A DNA stretch of 64,000 nucleotides from Bdellovibrionales bacterium RIFOXYD12_FULL_39_22 (GCA_001770205.1 MEQL01000031.1:1-64000); one strand, 5' to 3'; positions 46,668-55,231 are shown, counted from the first letter of the stretch. Made by a program: numbers and translations. The notes: generated from the sequence alone by a model not told the origin.

Positions 46668-47162
46668 ATGAAATGTTCATTCTGCGAAAGTAAAAAAGAG
46701 TTAAAAAAATCAAAGGCCAACTATCGCTATAAAGATTGTGGACTAGATAATGTCACCCTTATTGATGTTCCAATTTTAAAATGCCATGAGTGTGGAGAAG
46801 AGTTGATACAATTTGGAGATCTTGAAAAATTACATGCAACAATTGCCAAGCTTTTGCTCCATAAGGCCGATCTTCTTAAAGGAAGCGAGATTCGTTTTTT
46901 GCGCAAGCATTTAGGGTACTCTGGAATAATGTTTGCACACCTAATTGGATATGCTCATGAAACCCTCTCTCGAATAGAAACAGGGGCCCAGCCAGTGGTA
47001 GAAACACTAGATAGACTTGTTCGCTTTGCTATTGGAAATAAAATGCCTGATAGAGATTATGATTTGCATGATATGATTTTAAATAATACTGGTAAAAAAT
47101 TCTCGCGAATTGAACTCAAGAGATCGGCTAAAGGCGAATGGATGGAGAAGAAGGCAGCTTGA
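46668..47162 (+). CDS. YgiT/MqsA-type zinc-finger HTH antitoxin
   Basis: The product has 164 residues. The N-terminal domain has two Cys pairs, CSFC and CHEC, which bind zinc in MqsA/YgiT proteins. Residues about 75-135 form an XRE-type helix-turn-helix (SEIRFLRKHLGYSGIMFAHLIGYAHETLSRIETG). It should neutralise the DUF4258 toxin and repress the pair's promoter. GGAG lies eight bases before the ATG. The last codons, GCA GCT TGA, run into the second copy of the panD 92-bp repeat, which starts at 47157; the stop codon is therefore supplied by duplicated panD sequence, and the C-terminus may have been altered by the insertion. Confidence 0.88.
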   Translation: MKCSFCESKKELKKSKANYRYKDCGLDNVTLIDVPILKCHECGEELIQFGDLEKLHATIAKLLLHKADLLKGSEIRFLRKHLGYSGIMFAHLIGYAHETLSRIETGAQPVVETLDRLVRFAIGNKMPDRDYDLHDMILNNTGKKFSRIELKRSAKGEWMEKKAA

Positions 47163-47248
47163 TCAAAAAGAAGTTCATGCGCATCGGCCAACGGTAGTAC
47201 TGCTAGATGATCATAATCGCATTAAAGCAAAGAAAGAGCAGCCCAATT
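47157..47248 (+). repeat. 92-bp direct repeat, copy 2 (displaced panD 3' end)
   Basis: This is the second copy of 46003-46094, with one mismatch. It begins inside the last codons of the antitoxin gene and ends exactly where a decayed serine-hydrolase fragment begins. Read in the panD frame it ends with AAT TAA, a proper stop, so it may be the ancestral panD end. Confidence 0.97.
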
Positions 47249-47359
47249 AATGGCCTCTATTTCTTTAAAGCCTTCTAATTTTGTATACTCCTTAAGTCCA
47301 GATTGATGTTGCAAAAGATGTCTAATTGTAATGCCCTGAAACTGCCTAAGATTTGTGAC
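47249..47359 (-). pseudogene. Fragment of a beta-lactamase-related serine hydrolase
   Basis: The reverse strand keeps an open 37-codon stretch that reads GITIRHLLQHQSGLKEYT. This is the highly characteristic ITIRHLLTHTSGL segment of class C beta-lactamase-like serine hydrolases, found about 60-70 residues after the SxxK serine. There is no start, no SxxK and no downstream part: the frame is cut on one side at 47248 by the panD repeat copy and on the other by unrelated sequence. It is a non-functional relic, probably left by the rearrangement that brought in the toxin-antitoxin pair. Confidence 0.6.
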
Positions 47360-47561
47360 GATGCTCCTGAATTTAAAGGTATTTTAGAATTACTTGGGCC
47401 AGACTGAAAACAGGTTTCCAGTAGACTATGGTTTCGTCCTTACACCTTCTTGATTTCATTTTGTTGATTGTAAAAATAATTTACAGTGTGGAAAGAATTA
47501 CAGCTATCCAGGAGCTACTGTATCATTGCACTCAACTTTGTATTACGCTGAGCTTATATAA
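47345..47561 (+). pseudogene. Possible decayed gene remnant
   Basis: The + strand reads PKICDDAPEFKGILELLG, then after a one-frame slip QTENRFPVDYGFVLTPS, an in-frame TGA (47451), FHFVDCKNNLQCGKNYSYPG and a final stop at 47559-47561. The composition looks protein-like (paired Cys, aromatic residues), but no family is recognised and the frame is broken twice. It may be the 3' part of an old secreted-protein gene. The whole gap 47249-47596 otherwise contains only the serine-hydrolase fragment and the ribosome site of the next gene. Confidence 0.3.
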
Positions 47562-47596
47562 TAATAGTGCCCAGATGAAGGAATGGAGAGTCGTAT

Positions 47597-49123
47597 ATGA
47601 GCAGTAAGAAAGGGCCGTTTGCAATATTATTACTTCTATTGTGGATGTGTGATCTTTTTGCCGGGCAAAATGGTCCTCCCGAACCAGACAAATATCCATA
47701 TCGAGTAAGTTCGCTTAATAGCAATAAAATGCAGATCATCAATACCGGCATTGCGGCCTTGTATGCTCGCATAGATCTGATTAGACGCGCCACTACCACA
47801 CTTGAGTTGGAAACTTTTATTTTTAATTATGATTCGGCAGGACGAATCATTGTGCAGGAGTTAATTGAGGCGGCCAAACGCGGGGTAGCAGTGCGGGTAT
47901 TAATTGACAAATCTCTGGCAGTTTTTAAATTGAATGAATATTACGCCACTGTTTTGGCCGAGCATAAAATTGAGATGCGTTACTATAATCCTGCTGCACT
48001 AGTTGAAATATCCTCCGTGCAGTTTCGCAATCATCGTAAGTTGTTAGTGCGTGATGGGGTGGAGGCCATAACTGGTGGACGAAATATCGCAGACGAATAT
48101 TTTGATTTATCGAAGACGTTTAATTTTCTAGATAGAGATGTCTGGGTGGAAGGGGAGCTGGTTAAGGCCATGAGGGATGGATTTGAATTATATTGGGCAT
48201 CAGATATTGTGCAAACTCCGGCCATGGTGAAGATGCCTACAAGAAGGGTTACTAAGCGCGGGGAATTTGTCTATGGGCCAGAAGATGAAGAGGCGCATAA
48301 GGCGCAAATGAAAACGTACAATCGAAAGATGACGGAAGCTCGGGCCTTAGTGGAGCTTACAAGAGAGGATGAAAGGAATTTAGAGTTTGCGCTTTCATAT
48401 GGAGCACAGGCCTTGCAAACGACTAAAAAATATGATTGCCCAGAGGCCTCTTTTGCCACAGATCGAGAAGGCGCCAGTCTCATTCAGCGTATTTTTTCTA
48501 AAAACTATAATCAAAATTATCGTTTGCTGCGAAAAGAGATTGCGGAATGGTTGGGCAAAATCGATGATGAGGTTATTTTCGACTCGCCATATTTTTTAGA
48601 GAATTCAAGAAGTAGAAAAATTATGCAGCAGTTGTTGGATGGGGGTGTCAAAATAACGATTTTGACAAACAGCATAAACTCTACTGACGCTTTGTATGTA
48701 GCGACCGTTTTTGATGACACGGTAAAATTATACACTCCCTATGATGCGTTTAATGCGTATATTTACAAGGGAACTTTTTCTAATGAAGCTGATTTAGTTA
48801 GTAACGAGGTTAGAAACGCGGTGTGGGGTACGCACTCAAAAACCATACTTTTTAATGATAACTCTTTTATGATTGGAACATTTAATATTGATAATCGATC
48901 AAATTTTTATAACACCGAAATGGCCATTTTTTGTAGCGGTAGTCCAGAGCTGGCCAATGATGTTTATCGCAATATCAAAGTGCGTATGAAAAACTCATAT
49001 CATTTGGGAGCGGATGGGAAACCTGATGATGGCACGAAACTTTTGGATGGTGCGAGTATGAAGAAAAAACTGCTTTTTTATATGCTAAAAATTCCAGCAA
49101 CAATTTTTCAATTTTTAATGTAA
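47597..49123 (+). CDS. Exported phospholipase D / cardiolipin synthase-like protein
   Basis: The product has 508 residues with a signal-peptide-like N-terminus (MSSKKGPFAILLLLLWMCDLFAG). It has two PLD domains, each with an HKD motif: NHRKLLVRDGVEAITGGRNIADEYF near residue 144, and THSKTILFNDNSFMIGTFNIDNRS near residue 411. The family hydrolyses or transfers phosphodiester groups of phospholipids (PLD, cardiolipin synthase) and sometimes nucleic acids. The export signal argues for action on lipids in the envelope or outside, as for ClsC/YmdC-like proteins or secreted PLDs. A C-terminal hydrophobic tail (LLFYMLKIPATIFQFLM) may anchor it. Confidence 0.88.
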   Translation: MSSKKGPFAILLLLLWMCDLFAGQNGPPEPDKYPYRVSSLNSNKMQIINTGIAALYARIDLIRRATTTLELETFIFNYDSAGRIIVQELIEAAKRGVAVRVLIDKSLAVFKLNEYYATVLAEHKIEMRYYNPAALVEISSVQFRNHRKLLVRDGVEAITGGRNIADEYFDLSKTFNFLDRDVWVEGELVKAMRDGFELYWASDIVQTPAMVKMPTRRVTKRGEFVYGPEDEEAHKAQMKTYNRKMTEARALVELTREDERNLEFALSYGAQALQTTKKYDCPEASFATDREGASLIQRIFSKNYNQNYRLLRKEIAEWLGKIDDEVIFDSPYFLENSRSRKIMQQLLDGGVKITILTNSINSTDALYVATVFDDTVKLYTPYDAFNAYIYKGTFSNEADLVSNEVRNAVWGTHSKTILFNDNSFMIGTFNIDNRSNFYNTEMAIFCSGSPELANDVYRNIKVRMKNSYHLGADGKPDDGTKLLDGASMKKKLLFYMLKIPATIFQFLM

Positions 49124-49143
49124 CATAAGTCCATTTTGTTGTA

Positions 49144-49180
49144 ACCGCCGGCCAAAATAGATATAAGTTTGGCCGGCGGT
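49144..49180 (+). terminator. Long GC-rich perfect hairpin after the PLD gene
   Basis: ACCGCCGGCCAAA (49144-49156) is the exact reverse complement of TTTGGCCGGCGGT (49168-49180), giving a 13-bp stem with an 11-base AT-rich loop. It lies 20 bases after a stop codon in AT-rich sequence, which fits a transcription terminator, but only ATTTAATT follows, not a T run. It could instead be an mRNA-stabilising end or a protein-binding palindrome. Confidence 0.55.
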
Positions 49181-49291
49181 ATTTAATTGCAGTCCTGCCA
49201 ATTGCGCTTTCAGTAAAAGGATGGTACGGATATAGGTTAGATTACGTATTAACTTAGATGTTAAATTTCAATATTTGGGATGGAATTGATT

Positions 49292-50368
49292 ATGGCAAAA
49301 AAAAATAACAAAAAAGTTGTAGATGATAAGAAAAAAGGTAAGTCTAAAAAGACAGCTGCGCCAGTAAAGGTCAAAATAGTTGCTAAACCAGTTATTGCTA
49401 AGGGAAAAGACAAAAAAACTGGTGCCGCTAAAGTGGCCACGGCAAAAGGAACTCTGGCCAAGAGTAAAGCGGCCACAGTGAAAAAAACGCCGCCGGTTGT
49501 GGCAAAAAAAGGTGCCTCTGCAACGAAGAAAGCACACCCGTCTCGGCCAATAGCAAAATCCCCCGCGAAGGCCAGCAATAAAAAAGTTCAGGCCAAAGCA
49601 GCCCCGGCCACAAAAAGTAAAGTGTCAGCTAAAACGAAAAAAATTGAAAAGGCCCAAGTTCACCCCAAAAAAGAGGCCAAAAAAGTAGAAAAGAAAAAAA
49701 TAGTTAAAACGGCAGCTGCGCCTGCAAAAATAAAGGGCAAGAAAACGGCCCCTGCGAAAGCACAAGAGGTAGTTGCGGCAAAAAAGGGACGGCAGGCCAA
49801 AGAAGATAGCAAAAAAAATGAAGAAGCTGCACCAATCAAGGGCCGAGGAAGAGGACGTAGTGATGATATCATTAATGTTTCCGAAAGCTCTTTCAAGGTG
49901 GACATTGAAAAGGAGATAAAGGAAAGCTTAGTAGAAGAGATTTTATCACTAAGTGAGAGTTTTTCTATTAAGTCTATTTTTGATTCTCTAAAACTAGTAG
50001 ATTATTTTCAATCAGACTCAGACGAGTGCATAGAAAAGGATTGCGATAATCCGGATACTACTCTTGGCTATTGTCGCTATCACTACATAAAAAATTGGGC
50101 AGATATAAAGAAGAAGCAGAATATATTGTTGGACGGAAAGTTACAGCGCTTTGTTACTGAGTTAATGGAGAAGTATCCAATTAAATATTTAGAGGCCGTC
50201 TTAACCGATTTGGCCGATGAAAAGGCATTTTATAATTCACTTAAAGAACTAGATATTGAGTCGGCGGCAGAAGTTTTTGATGATGTTGATAATGATCTGG
50301 TTGAAGATGAACAAGATATTGCTTTTGAAACTAAGGGCCTTTCAAGTAAAGATTTTGAGGAAATTTAG
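49292..50368 (+). CDS. Histone H1-like Lys/Ala-rich protein with C-terminal zinc-knuckle-like domain
   Basis: The product is 358 residues from ATG 49292 (GGA seven bases upstream; ATG 49280 is an alternative). Residues 1 to about 180 are almost only Lys, Ala, Pro, Val and Thr (AKKxxxKxxAPAK-like), strongly basic and disordered, like eukaryotic H1 tails and bacterial H1-like or HU-tail proteins that compact DNA. RGRGRGRSDD ends this part. The C-terminal 160 residues are acidic and folded, with a CIEKDCDN..GYCRYHYIKNW motif (C-x4-C-x9-C-x2-H) likely to bind zinc. A nucleoid-associated or RNA-binding role is inferred. It converges with the next gene; their stop codons share bases 50365-50368. 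Confidence 0.8.
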   Translation: MAKKNNKKVVDDKKKGKSKKTAAPVKVKIVAKPVIAKGKDKKTGAAKVATAKGTLAKSKAATVKKTPPVVAKKGASATKKAHPSRPIAKSPAKASNKKVQAKAAPATKSKVSAKTKKIEKAQVHPKKEAKKVEKKKIVKTAAAPAKIKGKKTAPAKAQEVVAAKKGRQAKEDSKKNEEAAPIKGRGRGRSDDIINVSESSFKVDIEKEIKESLVEEILSLSESFSIKSIFDSLKLVDYFQSDSDECIEKDCDNPDTTLGYCRYHYIKNWADIKKKQNILLDGKLQRFVTELMEKYPIKYLEAVLTDLADEKAFYNSLKELDIESAAEVFDDVDNDLVEDEQDIAFETKGLSSKDFEEI

Positions 50369-50805
50369 TTGTTAGAGAGCAGGCCATCGGCCATTTTTGA
50401 GAGTCGAATATTTTCTCTAGTTACCTGATAATAAAACAAAGTTTTTTTGTAAGTGGCTTCTGTCCAGGTCGGGGAGTAGTCGTCCCACTCATGAGAGTTG
50501 AAGTATTGATCTAAAAAGACGCCAGTTATGTCTAAGATATTTTTGAGTAGTTTAGTTGCATTTTCTTTTTTATCCAGATCAAGAGAGAGAATAAAGGATA
50601 CTGGTGCACTATTTGGGGAAGATGGAGATATAAGGGATATGGCAACCACTATTTCATCATGGTAAGCATCCCCAAACACCTCAATTGTCCTACTATTTTT
50701 ATCTAGTTCATTTTTATAAATATGATGCAAACTTTTTTCAAATTCAGCAACCCATTCCTCGGAAAGTGGGGTGGGGGAGGCCTCAAAGTTTTTTCTTGCT
50801 AGCAT
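50365..50805 (-). CDS. Hypothetical acidic cytoplasmic protein
   Basis: This is a 146-residue soluble protein with no signal peptide or membrane segment. It has mixed alpha/beta character: strands such as EIVVAISLIS and VSFILSLDLD, and helices near the ends. I do not recognise a family. A ribosome site (GAGGTAA) precedes the ATG. The stop codon overlaps that of the H1-like gene on the other strand, and the gene is divergent from the cyclic-nucleotide-binding-domain gene 84 bases away. The function is unknown. Confidence 0.65.
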   Translation of the reverse strand: MLARKNFEASPTPLSEEWVAEFEKSLHHIYKNELDKNSRTIEVFGDAYHDEIVVAISLISPSSPNSAPVSFILSLDLDKKENATKLLKNILDITGVFLDQYFNSHEWDDYSPTWTEATYKKTLFYYQVTRENIRLSKMADGLLSNN

Positions 50806-50889
50806 TTATTACCTCTTTGATTAAAATGGCAGTCAAATTACACTATAATAAAAACATCTTCAAGTTATGTTTTTTACAGGAGAGTTTTC

Positions 50890-52002
50890 TTGGCAACACC
50901 GCCTCTAAAAAAAGCCGCCCCCGCAAGCACCGCCCCGGCCCCTACTCCGGCGGCCCAACAGGCGCAAAAAAAATCAGGACTGAAAACATTTAGTGCGGGG
51001 GCCATTATATTTAATGAAAATGACGTTGCCGATTCTTTATATATAATTCAGACCGGCCAAATAAGACTGTTTTTGCCAAAAGGCAGAGGCTTTGTTGATA
51101 TTGCCGTCTTGCGTGCGGGAGAAGTTATTGGAGAAATGGCGTATTTTGATGAAACCTCAAGACGTCGGAGTTGTTCGGCCTCGGCCATCGTGACTACTCA
51201 GGTAGTGGAGATCTCTTTTGTGGCCTTTGAAAAAACAATGTCTAGTTTAAATCCATGGTTTAAAACAATTATTAATACACTGGCCGGCCGTTTGCGAAAA
51301 ACAAATGCTAAGGTTAAAGAATTAGAATCCGCCTCTGTCGGTTTTGGAAAAGATGGCAAGGTATCAGACTATAAATTTATTCATTCGACAGATATAACAA
51401 AATTTCTTTCCATCGTCTATTTAGCGATGAAAACACATGGAGAGTTAAAAGATGGCGATACTCAATTACATATAGATAAAATAAAATTTTATGCATTTGA
51501 TATTTTTAATTATCCAGAAATAAAGATGGAAGAGCTCTTAAATCTTTTTGTTACCAACGGACAGATGACACTGGGAAAAGATGAGACAGGTCTTCCTAAA
51601 GTTTTACAGGTTCATGATTTAGAAACACTAAGAAGATTTTTACTTTTTTTCAATACACAACGCTTGACCGCCGATGACAAGAAATTAAAGATTTCGGATA
51701 AATGTGAAAAACTGCTAAAGAGAATTATGGATCAACTTGCGGATAAAAACACCAAAACAGATAAGGCCGCCGCTAATCTAACGGCAATCTTTGAAGAGTT
51801 TAAGGCCAAAAATATCCAGATTGGGAATGAAGATTTGGCCGATGCCATTAAGGCCGGTTTTTGTACAGAAATTGTAATTGGTAACAGCAACGTAATGACG
51901 GTAGATGTTAGCTATGAGAAATTAAAACAGACATTCCCTTCTATCAAAGTTATGAACGCCATTAATAAATTAAACGAAAGTAAGGCCCACGCCCATTACT
52001 AA
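50890..52002 (+). CDS. Cyclic nucleotide-binding-domain (CAP_ED-like) protein
   Basis: The product has 370 residues and starts with TTG, supported by AGGAGA six bases upstream. Residues 1-28 are Ala/Pro-rich and flexible. Residues about 30-140 form a cNMP-binding beta-roll (TFSAGAIIFNENDVADSLYIIQTGQIRLF, then AVLRAGEVIGEMAYFDETSRRRSCSA) followed by the helix IINTLAGRLR. In true cAMP binders the phosphate-binding cassette has FGE..L....R.A; here IGEMAYFDETSRRRSCSA keeps GE and the Arg region, so a nucleotide ligand is possible. The C-terminal 220 residues are helical and unrecognised, without a Crp-type DNA-binding domain. It could respond to the product of the cyclase at 11755, but this is speculation. 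Confidence 0.85.
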   Translation: MATPPLKKAAPASTAPAPTPAAQQAQKKSGLKTFSAGAIIFNENDVADSLYIIQTGQIRLFLPKGRGFVDIAVLRAGEVIGEMAYFDETSRRRSCSASAIVTTQVVEISFVAFEKTMSSLNPWFKTIINTLAGRLRKTNAKVKELESASVGFGKDGKVSDYKFIHSTDITKFLSIVYLAMKTHGELKDGDTQLHIDKIKFYAFDIFNYPEIKMEELLNLFVTNGQMTLGKDETGLPKVLQVHDLETLRRFLLFFNTQRLTADDKKLKISDKCEKLLKRIMDQLADKNTKTDKAAANLTAIFEEFKAKNIQIGNEDLADAIKAGFCTEIVIGNSNVMTVDVSYEKLKQTFPSIKVMNAINKLNESKAHAHY

Positions 52003-52018
52003 TACAAGATCATATTTA

Positions 52019-53452
52019 TTATTCAGCGGCCGCCGGGTAGTAGGTAAGACTGACAACGCTGCCATTGCTGTATATTGCGCTGCCGTGTAGTTTTAAAAAA
52101 TACCCTGTTTTAATGATCCCTGGCAGTTTCGGTGCTTCATTGTCGGGAGAAATAACTTTGATATTTTGAGATTGTCGATATCCAATGTACTCCCACCCGT
52201 TGGTTGTTGAGCGAGGAATATCTTTTCCATTTATCTTTAAAGCAATAGAATCTTCTTGCGGGCGCGCAGATAGTAAAACATGGCCATAGTAGGAGAGTGG
52301 CTCCTTGGTTTTTACAATCAGGCATTCTGGGTATTGCACGTAATTTTCTTGGCCATGAAGTTCTAGTAAATGGCCAGTGAAAGGTTCCCCGGGATTGGGA
52401 TGTAGTCTGGTGTTGTGATTGTATTGTATACCAGGTAAAATCGTAAAACCGTCACTGTCGGAGCGAGGTATTTCAACTCCAGTACTTTTGCGAACAGTAA
52501 CTTGTTCAGGGTCGAAGGAGGGATCGGTGGCAGAGGATATTGGCCAAAAATTATAAACGTGCTTTATCACTGTGTCTTGAATGGATTCATTAATTCCATC
52601 AAAGAGGTTATTAAAATTTGCACCGCAAATATCATAACTATCTGGTGTGGCCCTACTGTTTTGATCTGCAGGAGAAACGATGCCATTCAAGTATGGTTCA
52701 TCGTATATAAGCTTAGACATTTTTTTATAACTATAATTTGCCTTAAATCCGGTGGAACAATTTTGATGTGAAACTAGCGAAATAAAGCGAAATTGCTGAC
52801 TATGAAGTAGACTGTTACGTAATGATAGCAATTGGGCCTTTTGCTCAGAAATATGTAGGTCGGTTAATGGGCCACTGAAGTATCCGGCCCCATCAGTGAT
52901 GACATCGTCTTCATTGGACATTAATACTGTTATCAAGTATGAAGACTGGCGGAAGATTCCATTATGGTAACTATCGGTTACGAGTTCAACAGTACGTTCA
53001 AGTCCATGCTCATCAGAGCCGCCGCTTATTGGAAAATTAGAGAGCTTGCTGCCGGCCTGATCACGAGGAATTACCCGAGACAAGGCAGAAGCGGTAAGGC
53101 CATCAGGATTTTCGGTAACGATATAGGTGTCGGTAGGGCCAGTGCCATTTAGTGGAGCAAGAACTATTCGATAGTCAAATCTAGTGGCAACTAAATCAAT
53201 GGTGTTATTTAATGCTTTTTTAGTTGCATCTGTCACAAAAAGCTGACTACTAGAATTATCCCACAAAAAGAGAAAATCAACTCGTGGACGTATTAGCGTG
53301 AAGTTGGCGCAATCGTTTGTAGTTTTTGCCCACAATCCTGGTGAGGTTTGTGAGTCGACAATTTTATTTGCACCAAACTCTTCTTTCGCGCAAGACGTCA
53401 CGATAAAGGTTAATAGTAACAAAGCCAGGGATAGGACAAATTGTGATTTCAT
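52019..53452 (-). CDS. Lipoprotein with VWA-like domain
   Basis: The product has 477 residues. The signal peptide ends in a lipobox, FIVTSCAKEE, so the mature protein is lipid-anchored at Cys20 or so. Residues about 55-220 look like a von Willebrand A domain: VDFLFLWDNSSSQLF carries the DxSxS metal motif (here D-N-S-S-S), and later strands include RIVLAPLNG and YLITVLMSNEDD. The C-terminal half is beta-rich and may contain two similar modules (ILPGIQYNHN../GIIKTGYFLKLHGS.., each near a T(D/N)G(F/W) stretch). VWA domains bind proteins or matrix via a metal. Its location in the outer membrane or inner membrane is not decided by the residues seen. Confidence 0.82.
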   Translation of the reverse strand: MKSQFVLSLALLLLTFIVTSCAKEEFGANKIVDSQTSPGLWAKTTNDCANFTLIRPRVDFLFLWDNSSSQLFVTDATKKALNNTIDLVATRFDYRIVLAPLNGTGPTDTYIVTENPDGLTASALSRVIPRDQAGSKLSNFPISGGSDEHGLERTVELVTDSYHNGIFRQSSYLITVLMSNEDDVITDGAGYFSGPLTDLHISEQKAQLLSLRNSLLHSQQFRFISLVSHQNCSTGFKANYSYKKMSKLIYDEPYLNGIVSPADQNSRATPDSYDICGANFNNLFDGINESIQDTVIKHVYNFWPISSATDPSFDPEQVTVRKSTGVEIPRSDSDGFTILPGIQYNHNTRLHPNPGEPFTGHLLELHGQENYVQYPECLIVKTKEPLSYYGHVLLSARPQEDSIALKINGKDIPRSTTNGWEYIGYRQSQNIKVISPDNEAPKLPGIIKTGYFLKLHGSAIYSNGSVVSLTYYPAAAE

Positions 53453-53670
53453 AATTGACCTTTTTTATTTTTTACACCTAATACCTTATCGGAGATTTTT
53501 AAAATTATTGAAGAAGATTGAAGAATTTTTGTAAAAAATGGCCGAGTAAAATACTTATAGGTCATAGGCCTTAAGAGGGGCAAATATCGCCCATCTTCTT
53601 TCTATGATTTCAGAGATTTAAAATCTAAGTAAGAGGCAGTTTGAGTATCAACTTAAGATGGAGCAGATCT

Positions 53671-54579
53671 ATGGCAGCAAATTGGTATTATGTTTTGGAT
53701 AACGAGCGAGTTGGGCCAGTTTCTCAAGAGGAGTTAGAAAAACTTTTCTCGGAAGGAACATTGTTTGAAGAAAGTTTTGTTTGGCAAAAAGGTTTTGATA
53801 ATTGGAAACATATACAGGATGTTCCGGCACTGGAGTATCTATACAAAAAAGAAATTGCCCCTGAAGTCAAACGAGATGTTCCGGTTGAAAAAAAACTGGC
53901 AACGGAAAAAAATATTGATAATAAATTTAGCGAGGACCTAACGTTACATTTAGAGGAGTCAGAGGATTCAGATGATTATGCTGCTGCCCCAGAAAAGATC
54001 GAACACAAAAAAGATGAAGTGGTAGAATTTAATTGGGCAACGGTCTCTTTTGATGATCGAATTTTTACTATTAAAACGGGGATTGATCGTAACGGAGTGG
54101 AAAACGAATATGGGCCTTACGCTTTAAATTTTATAAAGAAACTTTTTGAGGAAAAGCGGATTAATGGTAAGACATTAATTTTTTCACCGGGAATGACGGC
54201 ATGGATTTTTCTGGCAGATACACCTATTTATGAGAAGCTGTTTGCAGCATTGCCACCAATCATTGATGAAGTAGATCGTAGAAAAAGTACTAGACGTCCC
54301 TTTGTGGCCAGACTTCTCTTTCACGATCAGACTAAGGTATATGAAGGAATTTGTCGGGATATATCGATTGGTGGACTACAGATTTTGGTGGCCGACTGTC
54401 CGTTGGTACTGGGGAATACAATTTCAATGAATGTACATCCAGATAATGGAGAGAGAAGCTTTGTTGCTCAAGGCAAAATTGTTCGTGTTTTGACGGATAG
54501 TTTGGGTTTTTCTTTGAGATTTGTCGGATTAAATGAGGAGGCAAGAAAATCCATTGAAGAGTACATTAATCAAAATTAG
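53671..54579 (+). CDS. GYF_2-GYF_2-PilZ protein, probable c-di-GMP receptor
   Basis: The product has 302 residues from ATG 53671 (GGAG eight bases upstream). Residues 1-52 are a GYF_2 domain (WYYVLDNERVGPVSQEELEKLF, ending WQKGFDNWKHI). Residues about 125-195 hold a second, diverged copy (GIDRNGVENEYGPYALNFIKKLF, PGMTAWIFLAD). Residues about 205-300 are a PilZ domain with RRKSTRRPFVARL (RxxxR) and RDISIGGLQIL (D/NxSxxG), the c-di-GMP-binding pair. GYF_2 domains bind peptides, so the protein may pass a c-di-GMP signal to a partner. It is cytoplasmic, with no membrane segment. Such combinations are common in Bdellovibrio-like bacteria, where c-di-GMP controls gliding and predation. Confidence 0.9.
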   Translation: MAANWYYVLDNERVGPVSQEELEKLFSEGTLFEESFVWQKGFDNWKHIQDVPALEYLYKKEIAPEVKRDVPVEKKLATEKNIDNKFSEDLTLHLEESEDSDDYAAAPEKIEHKKDEVVEFNWATVSFDDRIFTIKTGIDRNGVENEYGPYALNFIKKLFEEKRINGKTLIFSPGMTAWIFLADTPIYEKLFAALPPIIDEVDRRKSTRRPFVARLLFHDQTKVYEGICRDISIGGLQILVADCPLVLGNTISMNVHPDNGERSFVAQGKIVRVLTDSLGFSLRFVGLNEEARKSIEEYINQN

Positions 54580-54668
54580 ATATTTCAACTTTATGAAACC
54601 TATCTTAGAATAGATAATGAAGTGATTTTTCATGGTGTTGTTTTTTTATGGGAGTGTTGGTGTAACAG

Positions 54669-55208
54669 ATGGCCCAATTTTTTTCTTTCTTTATTTTTTT
54701 TAGCATGTGCTTTTTATTTTCCTGCTCAACGCTTACCAAACAACTTATAGACTACGGTGATTTTTCGATGAACGGTGGTGTTTACAAGAATCAACGGTGG
54801 AGTGGTTCGTTAAGATTTAAAAGAGTTAGTTGGTTTCATGAATTTTCGATGTTTTTTGATGTTAATGTTACCCGTTTTGATATTAAAAGTCCTTTTGTCA
54901 ATTGGTTGTCCGCAGATGAATTAGCGGAAATTAATGCTTGCAAGGATTTTTTAATAACACTAAGTTATGCTGCCGATGAAGAAAAAATTTCACAGAGAAT
55001 GTTTCTAGATGAAATGGCCAGAAATGGGTTTGATAAAATAATGCTTCCTAATTTTGAGACGCATCTAAAATTACATCCAGATTTTGATCGATCATCACTT
55101 TCTTTGTACAAACTATATGGCCATTGCAACAAAAACGGTAGTGGGCCAGTCGAAAACATTACGATTGGATTGCCGGGATTTTCCGAAGCTAATATCTTGC
55201 TTAATTGA
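54669..55208 (+). CDS. Small putative lipoprotein
   Basis: The product has 179 residues. The N-terminus, MAQFFSFFIFFSMCFLFSCSTL, is a lipoprotein signal peptide with lipobox FLFSC. The mature part is a mixed alpha/beta domain of about 160 residues; I do not recognise a family. It is followed after 23 bases by the Ser/Thr kinase gene on the same strand, so it may belong to that transcription unit (lipoprotein, kinase, sulfatase). The function is unknown. Confidence 0.72.
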   Translation: MAQFFSFFIFFSMCFLFSCSTLTKQLIDYGDFSMNGGVYKNQRWSGSLRFKRVSWFHEFSMFFDVNVTRFDIKSPFVNWLSADELAEINACKDFLITLSYAADEEKISQRMFLDEMARNGFDKIMLPNFETHLKLHPDFDRSSLSLYKLYGHCNKNGSGPVENITIGLPGFSEANILLN

Positions 55209-55231
55209 TTTATTTGAGATGATGGCCTTAT

